DNA from: Bacteroidales bacterium UBA1800
Lineage (GTDB): Bacteria; Bacteroidota; Bacteroidia; Bacteroidales; VadinHA17
Length of the DNA stretch: 64,000 bases
Assembly (NCBI GenBank): GCA_002319915.1
Contig: DCFQ01000038.1
Coordinates: forward strand, 7,247 to 71,246
Direction of reading: 5' to 3'
In this document: positions 61,517 through 64,000 of the stretch, piece after piece
Layout: every line of letters starts with the position of its first letter
Position numbering within the stretch: position 1 is the stretch's first letter
Made by a program: the position numbers and the translations under genes
Notes under the pieces: generated by a model
Told to the model about the DNA's origin: nothing
What the model saw: the letters and a program-made list of their open reading frames with translations, nothing else
The model's database searches: none

Positions 61517-61637
61517 GCAATCCCGGTCCCCGATAAATACCGGGAGCTGCCGGGATTTCGCAAAGTTCACGAATGATTGATTATAAGCAATATACCTTTA
61601 TGTTCTTTGCGCCTTCTCCGCGTTCTTTGCGGTTAAA
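61517..61637. repeat. TTCTTTGCG-unit repeat element, copy B2
   Basis: In the divergent 287-base gap between the DUF5107 and AGE genes. A hairpin AATCCCGG (61519-61526)/CCGGGATT (61550-61557) is followed by TTCGCAAAGTTCACGAA and then a 62-base segment (61576-61637) matching B1 (28486-28547) at 54 positions. It ends in TTCTTTGCGGTTAAA like B1. The remainder of the gap holds only the two flanking promoter regions. Confidence 0.85.
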
Positions 61638-61689
61638 CGCTCCATGAGAAGTGGGCGGAATATTAAAGAGCACCTATATTGAAATAGAT

Positions 61690-62967
61690 ATGAAAAGAAA
61701 CCTGGTCATCATGCTTGTACTAATTCTCTCTGCAGGATCTGCTTTTTCCCGGCCCGGTAAAGACCCGGAGCAGGACAAAGCGAAGCTCAGGATACTAAGA
61801 GCCGGGGTGTCTGAAAACCTCACAGGTAACCTGCTCCCTTACTGGTCGGAAAAGATGACCGACCGCGTGAACGGCGGATTCTATGGCCGTATCGACAGGA
61901 ACGATATTGTCTATCCCGATGCTGCGAAGGGAGGCATTTTGAATGCCAGGATATTGTGGACATTCTCCTCTGCATACAGGGTGCTCCGTGACACGGGTTA
62001 CCTGGGCCTTGCGACCCGTGCAAGGGATTACATACTTGCACGCTTCATTGATCCGGTATCGGGAGGCGCCTACAGGAGCCTTAATGCAGATGGAAGTCCT
62101 TCCGACGACCGGAAGCAGACCTATACGGAGGCATTCTTCATCTACAGCCTCGCGGAGTACAGTCGTGCCACCGGCGACCGGGAATCGCTTGAACAGGCAA
62201 TGAAAATTTTCTCCCTTCTCGAAGCGAAAACCCTTGACAGGGAATCGAACGGCTATTTTGAAGTATACACGAGGGACTGGAAGCGACTGAATGATAAACT
62301 TATAGGCGAACCGGGCAACAGGAGCGAGAAGACTATGAACACCCACCTCCATATAATGGAAGCATATGCAAACCTTTACAGGGTCTCGCATGACAGGCTG
62401 GTGGGGGACAGGCTGAGGAACCTGATTGAACTCTTCCTGGAAAAGATAGTGGATAAAAAGACCGGTCACCTGGTTTGCTTCTTTGACAGGAATTGGGAAC
62501 CCACCTCCGAAACCGATTCCTTTGGCCACGACATCGAGGCCTCCTGGCTCCTGTATGAAGCAGCAGGCCTCCTCGGCGATAAAGATCTTCTGGACAGGGC
62601 CAAAAAGGTCTCCGTGAAGATCGCGGATGCGGCTTCGGAAGGCATTCAACCGGATGGCGGGATGCTCACGGAGAGGGACAGGTCAACCGGAAAAGTAACG
62701 AAGGACCGTTCATGGTGGGAACAGGCAGAGACTGTGGTCGGCAACCTGAATGCCTACAGCCTGACGGGTGACGTGAAATACCTCGACAGGTCAGTAGCCT
62801 GCTGGAATTACATAAACCGGTACTTCGTCGATCACAGGAATGGCGGATGGTACAGCTACGTGACCGCCGGCGGGGAGCCCGGGCAGGGCGACAAGGCCGG
62901 GTTCTGGATATGTCCTTACCACAATGGCAGGATGTGCCTCGAAGTGATCGAAAGGACCGGGGAATGA
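61690..62967 (+). CDS. AGE family epimerase (cellobiose/mannobiose 2-epimerase-like), secreted
   Basis: 425 residues from the ATG at 61690, which gives a signal peptide (LVIMLVLILSAGSAFS); an upstream in-frame ATG at 61651 would extend it by 13 residues. The alpha6/alpha6 barrel is marked by WTFSSAYRVL, KTMNTHLHIMEAYANLYRV, FGHDIEASWLLYEAA, WWEQAETVVGN and WICPYHNGRMCLEV, all typical of N-acylglucosamine 2-epimerase-like enzymes; conserved His residues in GHDIEAS and PYHNGRM are the presumed catalytic pair. Such enzymes interconvert glucose and mannose ends of disaccharides or free sugars. Export would place it with the nearby glycosidases. Confidence 0.92.
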   Translation: MKRNLVIMLVLILSAGSAFSRPGKDPEQDKAKLRILRAGVSENLTGNLLPYWSEKMTDRVNGGFYGRIDRNDIVYPDAAKGGILNARILWTFSSAYRVLRDTGYLGLATRARDYILARFIDPVSGGAYRSLNADGSPSDDRKQTYTEAFFIYSLAEYSRATGDRESLEQAMKIFSLLEAKTLDRESNGYFEVYTRDWKRLNDKLIGEPGNRSEKTMNTHLHIMEAYANLYRVSHDRLVGDRLRNLIELFLEKIVDKKTGHLVCFFDRNWEPTSETDSFGHDIEASWLLYEAAGLLGDKDLLDRAKKVSVKIADAASEGIQPDGGMLTERDRSTGKVTKDRSWWEQAETVVGNLNAYSLTGDVKYLDRSVACWNYINRYFVDHRNGGWYSYVTAGGEPGQGDKAGFWICPYHNGRMCLEVIERTGE

Positions 62968-63017
62968 ATAGTTTCCCGGAAAGTGAATAACCATTATTCA
63001 ACAAAAGCAAAATACTC

Positions 63018-63048
63018 TTGACACGTTGACTTTTATTTCCTAAATTTG
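63018..63048 (+). promoter_or_regulatory. candidate promoter of the S8 peptidase gene (TTG-N20-TAAATTTG)
   Basis: TTG at 63018-63020 and TAAATTTG at 63041-63048, spaced by 20 bases. The next good start codon is 109 bases downstream, so the leader would be about 100 nucleotides, longer than for other genes here. Confidence 0.45.
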
Positions 63049-63157
63049 ATTAGTTGATGTGATGCATCTGATCCGGGGTTCTCCTGAACTGCCGGTCAGA
63101 ATGAATTGATTCCGGGATGGTCCGGTCTATTGTTTGAGAGTATTTAAACCTGATCTT

Positions 63158-64000
63158 ATGTTCACCTATACCTATGGCGGGAAAGAGGGAAGGAAGCATT
63201 CCCTTTTTGAGAGCAGCGACCTGGTAGCGGTCCGCATCCGCGATGCAGCAGGCATGAAAAATGCCGCCAGGCCGGAGCCGGGGAAAGACATCCTCGCTGA
63301 TTTTGACCTTGTAATGGAGTTCCCTGAAGCTGACGTTTCGGTCTTCAGGGTCAAGGAGAATTTCAGGGGAAACAAGGCTGTGAGGGACAGGGCGCGGGAT
63401 GAGCTGAAAAAAGAGCCGGGAGTGAGGTTTGCCGGGAAAGTGCTGGTAGAGGAGGATGGAACCACCCTGGTGATCTATACGGAAAACCTCTTCATCAAAT
63501 TTCACGACAGGGTGAGCCAGACTCAATGCGAAAGGATCCTCAGCGCCAACCACCTAAAGATCAAGGATAAAACGGAAATTGCGAAGAATTCTTACTTTGT
63601 CAGCGCCCCGGAGAATACAGGCGTCAGGATCTTTGAACTTTCCGAATCACTTCTCGGGATGGATGAGGTCGAGCTTTGCCATCCCGAGCTTATCCGGAAG
63701 CGCAGCATGAAAAAGATAAATCCCGCACAGTGGCATCTGAGGAGCACACGGATAGATGGGGTGATGATCAGGGCAGGTGTAAGCGCGGATGTTGCCCACA
63801 AATTATCTGTCGGGAAAGGGGTCATCGTTGCCCTTATCGACGACGGGTTTGACATTGAGCACGTTGAGTTCTCCAGCCAGGGTAAGATTGTTTTTCCTCA
63901 TGATATGGCTTCGGGAAGTGATGATCCCCGTCCGAAAAGCCAGTATAACAATCATGGGACTGCCTGGGCAGGTGTTGCGGGCGCTGCCGGGGTCAATGCA
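63158..64000 (+). CDS. S8 (subtilisin-like) serine peptidase, N-terminal part (runs off the right edge)
   Basis: 281 codons are open from the ATG at 63158 to the window end. Residues 1-190 form a propeptide-like region (TLVIYTENLFIKFHDRVSQ). The catalytic domain begins with GVIVALIDDGFDIEH, whose second Asp is the catalytic acid, and then NNHGTAWAGVAGAAG holds the catalytic His. The Ser lies outside the window. No signal peptide is visible at the N-terminus, so export is unclear. Alternative upstream starts were not found in frame with a signal. Confidence 0.88.
   Translation, partial: MFTYTYGGKEGRKHSLFESSDLVAVRIRDAAGMKNAARPEPGKDILADFDLVMEFPEADVSVFRVKENFRGNKAVRDRARDELKKEPGVRFAGKVLVEEDGTTLVIYTENLFIKFHDRVSQTQCERILSANHLKIKDKTEIAKNSYFVSAPENTGVRIFELSESLLGMDEVELCHPELIRKRSMKKINPAQWHLRSTRIDGVMIRAGVSADVAHKLSVGKGVIVALIDDGFDIEHVEFSSQGKIVFPHDMASGSDDPRPKSQYNNHGTAWAGVAGAAGVNA

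Noticed and set aside
61795..62649. 284-codon reverse-strand frame inside the AGE epimerase gene
   Set aside because: Antisense shadow of a clearly conserved enzyme.
36038..62967. A classical polysaccharide utilisation locus
   Set aside because: Several glycosidases are present but there is no SusC/SusD pair and no hybrid two-component or sigma/anti-sigma regulator beside them.

Overview
The window is a stretch of chromosome from a member of the Bacteroidota, most likely a free-living, polysaccharide-degrading relative of the Bacteroidales/Marinilabiliales. The evidence is a type IX secretion C-terminal sorting domain (CotH protein), gldF/gldG, a DUF3078 outer-membrane protein, DUF5916 and DUF5107 proteins, and TAnnTTTG promoter boxes 18-30 bases before many start codons. 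LpxB shows a Gram-negative envelope. No phage, integrase, transposase, CRISPR array, rRNA or tRNA gene was seen. No SusC/SusD pair is present.

Layout. 0-16.9 kb is mostly housekeeping: the start of yicC, a DUF3078 barrel, a reverse-strand pheT - UbiA prenyltransferase - acetyltransferase group, an overlapping surE - small membrane protein - lpxB operon, a SpoIID-domain protein, gldF - gldG - DUF4340, then dnaN - DEDDh exonuclease - FAH hydrolase. 17-23 kb holds a DUF5916 protein, nagB-nagA, tatA and a lipoprotein amidase. 23.3-27.7 kb is a four-gene molybdenum hydroxylase operon (xdhC, mocA-like, 2Fe-2S subunit, Tat-exported molybdopterin subunit) with no flavin subunit. 27.8-35 kb contains a small secreted protein, a HlyD-type adaptor, a Gfo/Idh/MocA dehydrogenase, a DUF2905 protein, a response regulator/histidine kinase pair followed by a PepSY-like secreted protein with a clear terminator, and a secreted NIF3-like protein paired with a ThuA-domain protein. 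36-64 kb is saccharide and peptide metabolism: GH30, aldehyde dehydrogenase overlapping a GMC oxidoreductase, two small exported proteins, TldE/TldD, GH2, CotH, M1 and M16 peptidases, a GH2 enzyme with a LamG domain inside its catalytic domain, a DUF5107-TPR protein, a secreted AGE epimerase, and the 5' part of an S8 peptidase.

Functionally the right half looks like an export-heavy catabolic region. Glycosidases, an epimerase, amidases and peptidases carry Sec, lipoprotein or Tat signals, and nagBA could feed amino sugars into glycolysis. Three features depend on or supply the Tat pathway (tatA, the Mo-hydroxylase large subunit, TldD).

The most unusual sequence structure is not in the genes. 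Several intergenic gaps carry mosaic elements made of short direct units (GCAATCAT, TTCTTTGCG, CTCCGTG) with or around hairpins. One 46-base core is identical at 9.36 kb and, inverted, at 41.82 kb. A second family repeats at 28.5 and 61.6 kb, and a third at 16.9, 36.0 and 45.0 kb. No complete new multi-gene system could be identified with confidence; the repeats, the exported TldD, the exported NIF3 homologue and the LamG-in-GH2 architecture are the best leads.
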